From a virus, in IMG/VR virus record IMGVR_UViG_3300021247_000520, positions 1-51,046 of that record: a stretch of 51,046 nt of DNA. One strand, written 5' to 3'. Position 1 is the stretch's first letter. Each line of letters starts with the position of its first letter. Positions 1 through 8,963 of this stretch are shown piece by piece. The notes under the pieces were generated by a model, which was not told the DNA's origin, made no database searches, and saw only the letters and a list, made by a program, of their open reading frames with translations. Both the position numbers and the translations under genes were made by a program.

Positions 1-173
1 TTTTTCATCTCTTTATCTTTGGTAAAAAATCGGTCTCCGACTATACTATTATTTCCTATCTGAAATGTTCCTCTAACTTTAATGTTAACATTTTTACCGA
101 ATTTAACATTGTTACCGATGTTAATTTCTTTCGCTTCTATAATAACACCTTTTTCTTTATCTTCGTATTTCAT
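1..173 (-). CDS. Hexapeptide-repeat acyltransferase, N-terminal part (runs off left edge)
   Basis: The frame opens with ATG at 173 and stays open to base 1, giving 57 residues of a longer protein. It shows isoleucine/valine-led hexapeptide steps (IGNNV, FGKNV, IGNNSIVGDR) typical of the left-handed beta-helix of acetyl/acyltransferases (known of the family). Its ATG overlaps the TGA of the preceding SDR gene in an ATGA junction, so the two are probably translationally coupled. Together with the neighbouring SDR, FabH and glycosyltransferases it probably acylates a sugar or lipid-linked precursor; the substrate is not evident. The C-terminus is outside the window. Confidence 0.6.
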   Translation of the reverse strand, partial: MKYEDKEKGVIIEAKEINIGNNVKFGKNVNIKVRGTFQIGNNSIVGDRFFTKDKEMK

Positions 174-817
174 ATGATTCCTCCGCTTACATTAATATTT
201 TGTCCAGTTACATATCCATTATCTATTAGAAATTTTATCGATTGGTATAATTCTTCTATAGTTCCCCATCGTCTACTCGGTATACCATTCATAACGTTAT
301 CTTTAAAAGAATCAGATATCCTACGCGTTAATCCTCCATCAAAATATCCTAGTTGTAAACTATTGCATGTGATATTTTTTTGAGCGTTTTCTATTGATAT
401 TGTTTTAGTTAGGCTATCTATAAATCCTTTGCATCCTGCATAAATTGAAGTTCCTACCACTGGATGATCTGCTAGTATCGAAGAAGCTAAGATAATTCTT
501 CCAAAATTGCTATCTCTCATTTTTGATACGCAACAAGAAACAATGTTAATAGTTCCAATAACATTAACGTCTACTTGTTTTGATATTTGAGAGTAATTAG
601 TTTCATTGTACTTGTGAATAAATGAATCATAATTATACGCACTCAAATTAATTACTATATCAAAGTGATTAAGATTAAAAAAGTCTTTTACTGATTCGTA
701 GTTAACGATATCGACATCTTTAGATGAGACACTAGTTACTAAATATTCTTTTTGTAAGTATGGTTTTAGTTGACTTCCTAGTCCGCCAGAACCTCCAAAT
801 AACACTATTTTTTTCAT
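170..817 (-). CDS. Short-chain dehydrogenase/reductase (SDR)
   Basis: The 215-residue protein has the classical SDR plan: an N-terminal dinucleotide-binding turn GGSGGLG (residues 8-14), a catalytic serine at 112/113 (ILASS), and the YxxxK pair Y126/K130 (YAGCK). The C-terminus ends in the SDR-like VTGQNINVSGG segment. It is an NAD(P)H-dependent oxidoreductase of FabG-like size, but the substrate cannot be told from sequence. It lies 20 bases after a glycosyltransferase gene and overlaps the acyltransferase that follows. With FabH nearby, either 3-oxoacyl reduction or nucleotide-sugar modification is possible. Confidence 0.8.
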   Translation of the reverse strand: MKKIVLFGGSGGLGSQLKPYLQKEYLVTSVSSKDVDIVNYESVKDFFNLNHFDIVINLSAYNYDSFIHKYNETNYSQISKQVDVNVIGTINIVSCCVSKMRDSNFGRIILASSILADHPVVGTSIYAGCKGFIDSLTKTISIENAQKNITCNSLQLGYFDGGLTRRISDSFKDNVMNGIPSRRWGTIEELYQSIKFLIDNGYVTGQNINVSGGII

Positions 818-836
818 TTTATTTTTATAGATACGA

Positions 837-1523
837 TTATTTAATGTCTACTTTACTAGACCAATTACTACTTTGTTTATTCATGTGACTAAGATAATAC
901 TTTTCGTCTTCTGGAAGATTATTTGGATCGTAATAGAAGGGAGCGTGTTTTACTATATATGGAACTCCTGCTCTTAGTGTATCATTACTCCAAGTGGGAA
1001 TAGTCCCTGGTGCATGTACTGCAAAAGTCGTGTCTATGGGATGAGGGTAGAGTTCTACGTCTCCATCTACAATTGCGTTAGTCCAATAGGTGGATTCATA
1101 ACTGTGTACCCAAGCATTTAAAGGATAGCTTAAGTCTATGTCATCTATTTTTATAGACATTCCTACTTTAGATTTGCCATGTTTTTTTGCATAAGATATT
1201 AGGTCTTCGATAAAGTCTTTAGGCGCAGATTCTACCGGTATTATGTCGCTATCGTTAAACACGTACCAATCAGACACAATCTCTTTGAACTTCGGATGAC
1301 CCATCAATACTAAGTCTCTGAATGCGTGACAAGAATTTTCTGTTACATCATTATGGAATACGTCAACTCCAGAAGTTTTATACCACTCTAGTAGAGGTAA
1401 ATATGTCGATTGGTTATCTATAACAACAATGTTTTCGTATCCTCTTGATCTAAGTGCTTCAACTTGCTCAACTAGTGGATTTAGTCTATCTCTATTTAAT
1501 ATTACTATGGGTGTACTTTTCAT
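837..1523 (-). CDS. GT-A fold glycosyltransferase-like protein
   Basis: This 228-residue protein begins with a PIVILNRDRLNPLVEQV segment resembling the nucleotide-sugar binding start of GT-A enzymes. A DSD triplet (about residues 91-93, in VFNDSDIIPV) fits the metal-binding DxD motif. I start at the methionine at 1523, because the longer frame to 1568 would overlap the FabH gene, which ends at 1529. It lies in a run of surface-sugar-type genes. The donor and acceptor are unknown. Confidence 0.65.
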   Translation of the reverse strand: MKSTPIVILNRDRLNPLVEQVEALRSRGYENIVVIDNQSTYLPLLEWYKTSGVDVFHNDVTENSCHAFRDLVLMGHPKFKEIVSDWYVFNDSDIIPVESAPKDFIEDLISYAKKHGKSKVGMSIKIDDIDLSYPLNAWVHSYESTYWTNAIVDGDVELYPHPIDTTFAVHAPGTIPTWSNDTLRAGVPYIVKHAPFYYDPNNLPEDEKYYLSHMNKQSSNWSSKVDIK

Positions 1524-1528
1524 ACTTT

Positions 1529-2464
1529 TTACTTTTCTAATTTTATTAATCCTGCTCCCCAAGTCCAACCTGATCCTATTGAAGCCAATAGTATTGTTTG
1601 TCCTTCTTTTATTTTATTTGATTTTATTGCGTCATGAAAAGCAATAGGTATTGAAGCTGCAGCTATATTTGCGTACTTGTCCATGACCGTAATTACCTTT
1701 TCAAAAGGGAAATTTACTTTATCACTAATAGTTTTAAGCATTTTAATACCTGGCTGATGAGGAACTAGATAATCGATATCTTCTAGACTCATATTAGCGT
1801 CACTTAAGATTTTAGTTATAGCTAATGGTAACTTAGATATTCCTGCTTCAAAAACTGCTTTTCCGTCCATCACAAATGTAGATCCTATTGGAGTGGCGAA
1901 TCCATCTTTTCCTCTACCGTCAGAATAAACTTGTGTAGATATCCATCCATTAACTGATTCTGTTAATACCATTGCTCCGGCTCCATCTCCAAAATACACG
2001 CAGTCTCTTGAGTTTGTGTCTGTTATTTTAGAATATGTTTCTGTTGCAACTAATAAGATATTTTTATAGGCTTTAGCTTCTATCAAAGGAGCAGCTATAT
2101 TTAAACCATATAAAAATCCAGTGCAGACAGAGTTTATGTCAAAGCACGGACAATCAATTTTTAATTTTTCAGCGATTATACAAGCGGTAGAAGGAGATAT
2201 TTTGTCTGGACTTGAGGTCGCTACTATCATTAAGTCTATGTCTTTTAAAGAAACTCCTGAATTTTCTATTGCACTTAGAGCTGCTTTATATCCTAAATCA
2301 GAAGACAGCTCTTCTGTTACCCATCGTCTCTGTTTTATTCCTAGATACTGTTCTGGCCAGGACTCATTAGTATTATATCTATTATAAAGATCCTTATTTG
2401 TGAGTACTTGATTAGGAACATACGATCCTACTCCTTCAATCCTAACCTTGTATTTTTTTATCAT
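1529..2464 (-). CDS. fabH: 3-oxoacyl-ACP synthase III family protein (FabH-like)
   Basis: The protein is 311 residues, the usual FabH length, and the complete catalytic triad is visible: C114 (SVCTGFLYG), H236 (VPHQPG) and N266 (NIAAAS). The family condenses acyl-CoA with malonyl-ACP, or in relatives catalyses other acyl transfers. A phage copy is unusual. It sits between a glycosyltransferase and a GT2 gene and four bases from the latter, so an acyl-sugar or lipid decoration role is more likely than bulk fatty-acid synthesis. That role is inference. Confidence 0.85.
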   Translation of the reverse strand: MIKKYKVRIEGVGSYVPNQVLTNKDLYNRYNTNESWPEQYLGIKQRRWVTEELSSDLGYKAALSAIENSGVSLKDIDLMIVATSSPDKISPSTACIIAEKLKIDCPCFDINSVCTGFLYGLNIAAPLIEAKAYKNILLVATETYSKITDTNSRDCVYFGDGAGAMVLTESVNGWISTQVYSDGRGKDGFATPIGSTFVMDGKAVFEAGISKLPLAITKILSDANMSLEDIDYLVPHQPGIKMLKTISDKVNFPFEKVITVMDKYANIAAASIPIAFHDAIKSNKIKEGQTILLASIGSGWTWGAGLIKLEK

Positions 2465-2468
2465 GAGT

Positions 2469-3311
2469 TTATAGTTTTTTTATCATTCCGTAAACGTCAA
2501 ACTCTGGCATTTTTCCCCACTTTTTTAACCAGTTCTGCGCGTTTTTAAACTCCGACTCTCTCTGTCTTTCAGAAGTTTTTCCGCTATTTTCTTCTAATCT
2601 GTGACTACCTCTCGCTCCAAAATGCCAAACTAAGGATTTAGATGTCAACACAAACTTATAGTTTTCGTTAAGCATCCTTAAAAATAGATCCATGTCTTCC
2701 CAACTAGTTGGAGAAAACAAAGAGTCATTTCCTCCTATAAAGTCCCAGTCTTTTTTTGATATTAATCCGCTAACGCCTTCTGCTTTTGGAATAGTAAAGT
2801 CGTTTAGTTCTACAAATTCTTTAGCGAACTCATCAAAGGTGGCTGAATCGAAATCGTTATAATATGCTCCAAAGGCTTCCTTAGGAACTATAACTGTACC
2901 TGGTCTTTGAGGGCTTCCGAACATGTCTGGTTCTACTCTGTGACTAAAAACCATTGTAGGTCCTATGTGCTTTTGCATTTCTTCATAACAAGCTAGATCC
3001 CAATCTTTAGTAACATAAAAGTCAGAGTGCAGAAACATTATATAGTCTGTAGTAACTTTCTCAGCACAAAAATTCATACCGCCTCCAATCCCTACAGCGT
3101 TATCATTTTTATCTATGTATATTGTTAACTTATACTTTTCGATATTATCTTTTAACCATTCATTAGTTCCATCTGTACAATTTTCTGCATGAATAATAAA
3201 TGGAGAATCAACAAAATAACTGTTATCCCTAACTGACTTAACCGCTAATTTTAAATAATTTAAGTTATTATATGTAGATATACAAAATGAAATAGGACTA
3301 TATTGTTTCAT
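2469..3311 (-). CDS. Family 2 glycosyltransferase
   Basis: The 280-residue protein starts with a GT2-type strand (ISFCISTYNN, residues 7-16) and has a D-containing metal site HSD at 95-97 and a later WEDMDLFLR segment like the acceptor/catalytic ED of GT2 enzymes. It probably transfers a sugar from a nucleotide donor in the host cytoplasm. Its start overlaps the end of the next upstream gene by 14 bases, so the two are co-translated. The acceptor is unknown. Confidence 0.8.
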   Translation of the reverse strand: MKQYSPISFCISTYNNLNYLKLAVKSVRDNSYFVDSPFIIHAENCTDGTNEWLKDNIEKYKLTIYIDKNDNAVGIGGGMNFCAEKVTTDYIMFLHSDFYVTKDWDLACYEEMQKHIGPTMVFSHRVEPDMFGSPQRPGTVIVPKEAFGAYYNDFDSATFDEFAKEFVELNDFTIPKAEGVSGLISKKDWDFIGGNDSLFSPTSWEDMDLFLRMLNENYKFVLTSKSLVWHFGARGSHRLEENSGKTSERQRESEFKNAQNWLKKWGKMPEFDVYGMIKKL

Positions 3312-3933
3312 AAAATTTATTTTGTTTTTCTTGTCTATCTATTTTTTTTGGATGATGCAAGCATAGATTTAATCTTTTATCGTCAGGAAGATAACTCATC
3401 CTTTTGTATCCAGATATGAACTCATGAACTTTTCTTTGCCACCTAATATCACTAGATCTTTTATACAGTCTCATTTGATAGTCTGGCCAATTCACTAGTC
3501 CTTCTTGATCTACGTTCCAATTCCACTGTTTGATATGATTATCTGTTAATCCTTCTACAGTGTTTTTTCTTGGTATTACAAATAGATCCACTTGATCGTT
3601 AGATTCTATAATCTCACAAATATTGTCTAAAAGAGTTTCATCAGGAAATTCGTCTGCGTCTATCTGAAAGATGAAGTCTTTGGTACAATGTGAGTTTGCG
3701 TTATTCTTGAAAGCTGCAAAGTCTTTGTTAAGCGGGAACTTTACCAGTTTAATTCCTGAGCTCATGTTCTGCTCTCGCGCTATTACCTCTAGTACTTGTT
3801 TGGTAACGTTAGAAGAGTCTACCTGAATCACTATTTCATCTTGAGATTTCATTTTCAAAACTAATAAAGAAATAAGTCTTTCTAACTCTTCGTGTTCGTT
3901 ACAAGCTGTGATGCAGTAAGATATCGAAACCAT
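3298..3933 (-). CDS. Family 2 glycosyltransferase (WaaE-like)
   Basis: This 211-residue protein has the GT2 opening ISYCITACNE and a clear DxD (DAD, residues 92-94, in FQIDADEFPDE). The later RLYKR and WQRKVHEF segments are reminiscent of the WaaE/KdtX branch that adds glucose to LPS inner core (family knowledge). It overlaps the following GT2 gene. Enzymes of this type in a phage could change a host surface glycan or modify phage DNA or virion. Confidence 0.8.
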   Translation of the reverse strand: MVSISYCITACNEHEELERLISLLVLKMKSQDEIVIQVDSSNVTKQVLEVIAREQNMSSGIKLVKFPLNKDFAAFKNNANSHCTKDFIFQIDADEFPDETLLDNICEIIESNDQVDLFVIPRKNTVEGLTDNHIKQWNWNVDQEGLVNWPDYQMRLYKRSSDIRWQRKVHEFISGYKRMSYLPDDKRLNLCLHHPKKIDRQEKQNKFYETI

Positions 3934-3944
3934 TTTTTATTATT

Positions 3945-4388
3945 TTAAATTTCCACTCCTATAAATTCCAGGGCCGAAAGGTAATCTCCTCCAAAGTCGG
4001 TTAGTGTACTTGAGTCTGATTTGTGAGTCTTGTCCTTAAACTTAGGATTCTTTTTTTCTTCTTTGGTAAGTTTAACGCTTTTAATAGCCGACCATTGAGC
4101 TTCTTCTGCAGAAGGTCCGTTTAAAAATACCGCGCCTTTGTCTTGAATGTTCACTACGTTTGGGTACCACACTCTTTTTAGATCGTCTATCTTTTTTGTG
4201 TCTACGTATAGTTGAGGCATCTCTTTTTCGTATTCTTCAAAATCGAAATCTTTCTCTATCATTAAATCGTTAGTGGCAAAACCACATCCCAAACAAAGAT
4301 AAGAATTATGAAATTCATTTATTGCTGTAGTATATACCGCGCCAACTTGTCCACAGTGAGGACAGTCAGTAAGTTTGTCGTTAGTCAT
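3945..4388 (-). CDS. Zinc-ribbon protein of unknown function
   Basis: The 147-residue protein has two CxxC knuckles, C9/C12 (CPHCG) and C32/C35 (CLGCG), spaced as a zinc ribbon at the N-terminus. The rest is acidic and lysine-rich with no recognised domain. Its ATG overlaps the end of the next upstream gene by 8 bases. A nucleic-acid or protein-binding role is possible but not shown. Confidence 0.6.
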   Translation of the reverse strand: MTNDKLTDCPHCGQVGAVYTTAINEFHNSYLCLGCGFATNDLMIEKDFDFEEYEKEMPQLYVDTKKIDDLKRVWYPNVVNIQDKGAVFLNGPSAEEAQWSAIKSVKLTKEEKKNPKFKDKTHKSDSSTLTDFGGDYLSALEFIGVEI

Positions 4389-4776
4389 TTAGTTGTTGTT
4401 TTTCTTTTTTACTTTCTGCGGTGCTATTTGTAAAGTATCCAAATCCTTCAGGATAATTTGTGTAATGCCAACATCCCATCTTATCATTCCATACAGTATT
4501 TGTGATAGTAGTACCAGGTATCGTACCAAAGATTTGTGAACCGGATCCTGATGCAGATATTGTTCCTGTTGTTGGCAAAGTCAAATTAGGATTATAGCTT
4601 GGCATCCAACTAGGATGATAATCGTCTATCTCAACATCTATTCCTGGATTATCATTGTAATCTTCTACCTCGTTTAAGACCTCCTTGATACGATCCCACT
4701 GCTTTGGCGTGGCAGTGAAATCGTTACAAGCTTCGGTGAATCCTTTAAGCCAAATTACAAAATCTCTTGAAGTCAT
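4381..4776 (-). CDS. Hypothetical phage protein, Gly/Ser/Thr-rich centre
   Basis: This 131-residue protein has an N-terminal helical part (FVIWLKGFTEACNDF) of a kind often seen in small phage proteins, then a low-complexity stretch rich in Gly, Ser and Thr, and a polar C-terminus. I do not recognise a domain. It lies six bases downstream of a glycosyltransferase gene and overlaps the zinc-ribbon gene. Confidence 0.55.
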   Translation of the reverse strand: MTSRDFVIWLKGFTEACNDFTATPKQWDRIKEVLNEVEDYNDNPGIDVEIDDYHPSWMPSYNPNLTLPTTGTISASGSGSQIFGTIPGTTITNTVWNDKMGCWHYTNYPEGFGYFTNSTAESKKEKQQLND

Positions 4777-4782
4777 AAAAAT

Positions 4783-6090
4783 TTATTTTACTGGTTGTAA
4801 CTTTGGAAGTTCTATTTTCTTAAGTTGCGGAAGTTTTAAAGCTTCTACTTTTGGAGCTTCTTCTAAGTAAGGTGCGAGAACATCTTTCATTCTGTCTAGA
4901 GAAAAATCTGTTTTGCTTTTACGGGCTTGTCTTTTGGCTTTTTCTACGTATTTTTCGTATTTAGAAAAAATATCTTTCATGTAAAACTCAGCCTGTTTTA
5001 AGTCTGCATAAAACCACTGGGACTCTGTAAGAATCATATTTTTTACAGCAGAAGACGAATGTATATTTTTAACGGACCCACCTACCATTGAAGTGTATTG
5101 GTTATCTAAAAAGTCTATGTGACCTGACCAAGCACTAGCGATGATTGGTTTTTTAACAACACTGAATTCTAATAGAGGTCTACCGTAGCCTTCGCCGTGT
5201 CCCAAATACACCATGGCCTTTACTTTTGGATGATTATACAGATTATTAATGTCTGAATCTTCAAGCTCTCCGTGTAGCAAATAGATATTTGGAATATCTT
5301 TAGAATCTATTGATTTTTTTACGTCATCTATCTTTTGTAAGATAGAATCCCTATCCATAATGCTAGCTGCGCCTCCAGAAGTTTTCAGTATTAATGCTGG
5401 TTTATCTTTTTTATCTTTGAAAGTTTCTAAAAAAGTTTTGATAGTTCCACCAACATTTTTTCTATCTTCTCCAAAATCTCCTTGCATCCAATGACCGACA
5501 AAAAGATAACAAAATTCTTCTTGTATTTTGTCAAGCTCTAAAACTAAATCTGTTTCTTCCAAATCTTCGTCTACTATCTCAAAGTATTGAGTCAAATCTA
5601 CGCCTTCAAATAACACTTCTACAGGCTTTTGTAAAGAAACTGTTCCTATATCTTTCCCCGATTGATCTTGTTGTTGAAATTTAGATTGTTCAAATACTGT
5701 TTTGGCATGATTAGAAGAAACTAAAGTTTTATTCATTCTATTTATTCCATCTATCCAACTAGGATCACAGATAGTAGTTTCTATACCAGCAGTGAATCCT
5801 ATATTATAGTTTCCTACTGGTTGAAATTCATTAGGCACAGTTAATTGCATCCAAATGTCAGGTTTCTTTTGTAATTGACCTGATCTATTAATAAGTGAAT
5901 CTAAAAATCCCCACTTTTCTTTATGATCTTTTATATATCCCCATGGAGTTTGTCCCCAACGTTGACTTAAGATTTCTATATGCCACTCTTTTCCTTTTAG
6001 TTCGTAAATGGCTTTTACTAGATCTCTAGCTCTACTTCCATAACCTGAGTATGTGTCTATTGGACACGATATTACGCAATACTGTTTCAT
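4783..6090 (-). CDS. GT4-type glycosyltransferase
   Basis: The protein is 435 residues with the two-domain GT-B layout. The C-terminal half carries the E-x7-E retaining-transferase signature, E300/E308 in HGEGYGRPLLE, followed by a short helix and the PIIAS strand. Near the N-terminus, PIDTYSGYGSRARDL looks like the glycine-rich acceptor loop. The gene starts two bases after the stop of another GT4-like gene, so they form a pair. They may build a disaccharide on one acceptor. Glucosylation of hydroxymethylcytosine is a possible alternative, given the hydroxymethylase-like gene at 12868-13515, but nothing in the sequence proves it. Confidence 0.75.
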   Translation of the reverse strand: MKQYCVISCPIDTYSGYGSRARDLVKAIYELKGKEWHIEILSQRWGQTPWGYIKDHKEKWGFLDSLINRSGQLQKKPDIWMQLTVPNEFQPVGNYNIGFTAGIETTICDPSWIDGINRMNKTLVSSNHAKTVFEQSKFQQQDQSGKDIGTVSLQKPVEVLFEGVDLTQYFEIVDEDLEETDLVLELDKIQEEFCYLFVGHWMQGDFGEDRKNVGGTIKTFLETFKDKKDKPALILKTSGGAASIMDRDSILQKIDDVKKSIDSKDIPNIYLLHGELEDSDINNLYNHPKVKAMVYLGHGEGYGRPLLEFSVVKKPIIASAWSGHIDFLDNQYTSMVGGSVKNIHSSSAVKNMILTESQWFYADLKQAEFYMKDIFSKYEKYVEKAKRQARKSKTDFSLDRMKDVLAPYLEEAPKVEALKLPQLKKIELPKLQPVK

Positions 6091-6091
6091 A

Positions 6092-7537
6092 TTAATATAC
6101 TAATGGGTGTTTAATTGCTTTTCTTTCTATTTTTTCGGTCTTAATTAGACTAAAAGATTTTTTTGGCTTAAAGTTTGTAAAAGTAGTGTCTATAGAGTTA
6201 ACTGCATTTTCACACATCATTCTAGCGCTCATCATAGACTCATCAGAAGTTACCCACTCTCTAGCTTTTAAACCTTTAGCTGCTCTATTTTCGGGACCTA
6301 GATTGTAAACTTGCTCGATAGCTTTTGCGACATCTCTAAAGTCACATCTGTCATCAAAAATATAAGGTGTAGGAATAGATCCAACAATACTCATATTATT
6401 AGGAAATACTGGTACTACCCACTCTCCGTGCTCTTTGTACTTTCCAAAATGGTTGGAAGGCGCTTTCTTAGATGGAGTAAACCACTTTCCTTTATCGTCA
6501 GTGAATCTCATCTGGTCTTGCATACCGCCTGTTACGTTACCAATGATCATTTTTCCTGCCATCATAGATTCAGTAAGACTCAATCCCCAACCTTCGTTAG
6601 ATGAGATTAGAGCTGTTACGTCAGCTATGTTATATAGGATATTCATGTCTGTTACTCCCAATCTTTCGTCTGAGAAATATACTTTCTGATATTCAGGATC
6701 ACACAAAAGATCTCTTACTACTGAAAGATCTGTACCATTTTCATCAGAAACTTGAGTGTGTAGAAGCAGAGCACATTTTTTAGCAGAGTTTTTACCAATC
6801 CTATCGCAGAATACAGAATATGCTGCAATTAGATCAGAAGTAGATTTCCTTCGTATGTTTCTAGCATTATAGAATACTACAAATTCGGGTTGATCTTTTC
6901 CAAAAAGACTTTGCTTTTTACTTTCAAGCTTAGCATAGTCTTCAACCATAAATTCGTTAATGGGATAGAAGTGTTTCTCGTTAATTCCGTGAGGAACGTA
7001 AGTCAATATTTTATCTTTAATTAAATCCTCTCCTAAAACCAATTCATTGATAAGCTTAGTCTGTTTTGAAATAGACATCAAACAGTCGCAAGACTCGTAA
7101 TAGGGTTTGTTATAAATTGGAGCAGGAAAATCGTCCCAAATATTCAAATAAATAATTGGCATTTTTTTGCGAACCTCATTCTCCATTTGAAACAACCAAA
7201 TCCAATACCTAGGATCTGTAAACATCATTAGCGCGTCTGGCTTTTCAATCTCTATAAGTTGTCTTAATAGCTCTGGGCTTCCGTATCCGTTTGTTGGATA
7301 AATGAAAACAGATGCATCTTGAATTCCTGCAACATTTCCTGTATCTTGAGATACGTCTAATTTTTTACCAGCTTCTGGGTGTTGCATTGCTCCACCTACG
7401 TTAACCCAATTGTAATGTCCTGATGTACCTATGACGATCTCTCTTGCCATTGTAGAGATACCTGAAGTCATACGAATATCATCACAAAGAAGGAGAATTT
7501 TCTTCCTTTTGTCTTTTTCGATGTAACCGTTATTCAT
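6092..7537 (-). CDS. GT4-type glycosyltransferase
   Basis: The 481-residue protein has the GT-B pattern: an N-terminal KILLLCDDIRMTSGIS segment, a linker VPHGIN at about 181-186 as in many GT4 enzymes, and the E-x7-E motif E315/E323 (SNEGWGLSLTES). The family uses nucleotide sugars with retention of configuration. It is the first gene after an RHH regulator and is followed two bases later by a second GT4-like gene. The acceptor is unknown. Confidence 0.75.
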   Translation of the reverse strand: MNNGYIEKDKRKKILLLCDDIRMTSGISTMAREIVIGTSGHYNWVNVGGAMQHPEAGKKLDVSQDTGNVAGIQDASVFIYPTNGYGSPELLRQLIEIEKPDALMMFTDPRYWIWLFQMENEVRKKMPIIYLNIWDDFPAPIYNKPYYESCDCLMSISKQTKLINELVLGEDLIKDKILTYVPHGINEKHFYPINEFMVEDYAKLESKKQSLFGKDQPEFVVFYNARNIRRKSTSDLIAAYSVFCDRIGKNSAKKCALLLHTQVSDENGTDLSVVRDLLCDPEYQKVYFSDERLGVTDMNILYNIADVTALISSNEGWGLSLTESMMAGKMIIGNVTGGMQDQMRFTDDKGKWFTPSKKAPSNHFGKYKEHGEWVVPVFPNNMSIVGSIPTPYIFDDRCDFRDVAKAIEQVYNLGPENRAAKGLKAREWVTSDESMMSARMMCENAVNSIDTTFTNFKPKKSFSLIKTEKIERKAIKHPLVY

Positions 7538-7545
7538 TATGTGTT

Positions 7546-7764
7546 TTATTTTATTGCGTTGATGATATCTGATCCTGTATAGTATGTGCTGTATCTTTCG
7601 TGAATCTTTTGTCTAAAGTTACTGTCTGTGATATACATAAAAATAGTTCTTTCTACTATCTCTTGTAGATTAATCTTTGATCTTACAGACATTATCTTGA
7701 AATCTTCGTATAAATTCTCCGGTATCTTTACCGAAGTAATTGTTCTTTTTACTGTATGCTTCAT
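7546..7764 (-). CDS. Ribbon-helix-helix DNA-binding protein (candidate)
   Basis: The 72-residue protein has an N-terminal strand VKRTITSVKIPENLYEDF followed by two helices, matching the Arc/CopG ribbon-helix-helix plan in which the strand binds the major groove. It precedes the two GT4 genes by nine bases and has its own promoter-like motif at 7778-7785, so it may regulate itself or the glycosyltransferase genes. That role is inference. Confidence 0.55.
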   Translation of the reverse strand: MKHTVKRTITSVKIPENLYEDFKIMSVRSKINLQEIVERTIFMYITDSNFRQKIHERYSTYYTGSDIINAIK

Positions 7765-7777
7765 TTAGTAGTTTATT

Positions 7778-7785
7778 ATAAATAT
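7778..7785 (-). promoter_or_regulatory. Candidate promoter motif ATATTTAT
   Basis: The coding strand reads ATATTTATAA 14 bases before the ATG of the RHH gene. A second, near-matching TATTTATAG lies just upstream. Confidence 0.45.
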
Positions 7786-7813
7786 CTATAAATACACTAA
7801 ATTTACATATACA

Positions 7814-8722
7814 TTAATTTTTCTTATCGCAAAGATCTGGCTTATTCGAATATGGACAATATTTACAACTTTTTGAGTTCTTCTCGTAAACTCTATCCAT
7901 GTTGTACTTCGCATCAGGTGTAAAGCAGTCTTTAACAAAGTTCTCTAGACTCTCGAATGCTTTCTTTACTTTTATCTTTCCGTTTGCTGGTGCGAACTCT
8001 TGCACTCTTGGTATAGCAAATTCTGTGTTCTCGTAGATCTTTCTCTTGATGATAAAGAACTTAACGTCGATCTTGTCTTCTGGCACTTCTAGTGCTTTGG
8101 AATAAAACTTCTTGTAGAACAGAATCTGATTGACTTTCTTTTCGTCTTTCTTTTCTTTATCTGACCAACCTCTGGTGCTGGTTTTGATATCGTATATAGT
8201 GTAAGAATCGTCGCTCTCGTTGTAGAGAATGAAATCTATGTAGCCCTGAAGAAGTACATTTGGCGAATATTCAGTGATAGATTGTAGAATGGGAATTTCT
8301 ATTCCTACAAGCTTGGTTCCTTTCTTAGAGAAATACTTTGATCTATGTTTTTTGAACCACTCTAAAGAAGCGAATCCATCTTCTACGAACTCTTTGAATT
8401 CTTCCTTAGTACAATAGTGTTCGTTCTTGTTTTGCTCGAGATCGTTCTTGTAGTTTTCAAGCATTCTTGCCTGAAAGTACTCTGCCAATCCCATCTCTTC
8501 CGCGGCTTTGATTGATTCATCGTACATCAATCTAAGAAACTCTTGCAAAGCTTCGTGCAAACTTGTACCATACAAAAGGTGTATTCCTGGTTTAAATATC
8601 TTTTGCTTCTTTACGTAAGCAAGATACCACTGATACTGACAGGAGCTGTACATCGAATATTGACTAAACGATACTGACTTCTGATACGCATAGTTAATTG
8701 ATATTTGATCTTTTTTCGCCAT
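7814..8722 (-). CDS. PD-(D/E)XK nuclease with Fe-S cysteines (RecB/Cas4 type)
   Basis: From the methionine at 8722 the protein is 302 residues. It has the RecB-family H motif (YGTSLHEAL), a GYIDF strand with the first metal-binding acid, and the IYDIKTS motif giving the D-x-K pair. The C-terminal CKYCPYSNKPDLC, with an earlier Cys near the N-terminus (SSCQYQW), matches the four-cysteine iron-sulfur site of Cas4/AddB-like nucleases. It probably acts on DNA ends during phage recombination or host DNA breakdown. The longer frame to 8761 would overlap the next gene by 68 bases; the 8722 start overlaps it by 29. Confidence 0.75.
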   Translation of the reverse strand: MAKKDQISINYAYQKSVSFSQYSMYSSCQYQWYLAYVKKQKIFKPGIHLLYGTSLHEALQEFLRLMYDESIKAAEEMGLAEYFQARMLENYKNDLEQNKNEHYCTKEEFKEFVEDGFASLEWFKKHRSKYFSKKGTKLVGIEIPILQSITEYSPNVLLQGYIDFILYNESDDSYTIYDIKTSTRGWSDKEKKDEKKVNQILFYKKFYSKALEVPEDKIDVKFFIIKRKIYENTEFAIPRVQEFAPANGKIKVKKAFESLENFVKDCFTPDAKYNMDRVYEKNSKSCKYCPYSNKPDLCDKKN

Positions 8723-8963
8723 CGACAACCTTTTTAATTCTTTCAATGTAATTCGCTGCATCCATAAGTTCCTCTTGAAGGTGTGTCAACCATTCGCTTA
8801 AGCTAAGGTCGTTTCTATCAAGAGTAACTCCGTACTTTTTCTTTCCTACTAAAGCTCTGTCGACTAACTTATCTATAACGCCGTCCACAATAGAGTCTGT
8901 TTTTCTAATAGTTCTACTATTGCTTTCGTTATACATTATAACCTCACCTTCTTTTTTATACAT
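8694..8963 (-). CDS. Small phage protein, MazG-like helical motif
   Basis: The 89-residue protein contains KKYGVTLDRNDLSLSEWL followed by a helix LQEELMDAANYIERI with an ExxxD-type acidic pattern. Proteins of this type recur in many phages and resemble a half-size nucleotide pyrophosphohydrolase, but the full metal site is not clear. The ATG at 8963 overlaps the preceding TAA by one base (TAATG), which supports this start. A second Met is at 8936. Confidence 0.6.
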   Translation of the reverse strand: MYKKEGEVIMYNESNSRTIRKTDSIVDGVIDKLVDRALVGKKKYGVTLDRNDLSLSEWLTHLQEELMDAANYIERIKKVVDGEKRSNIN

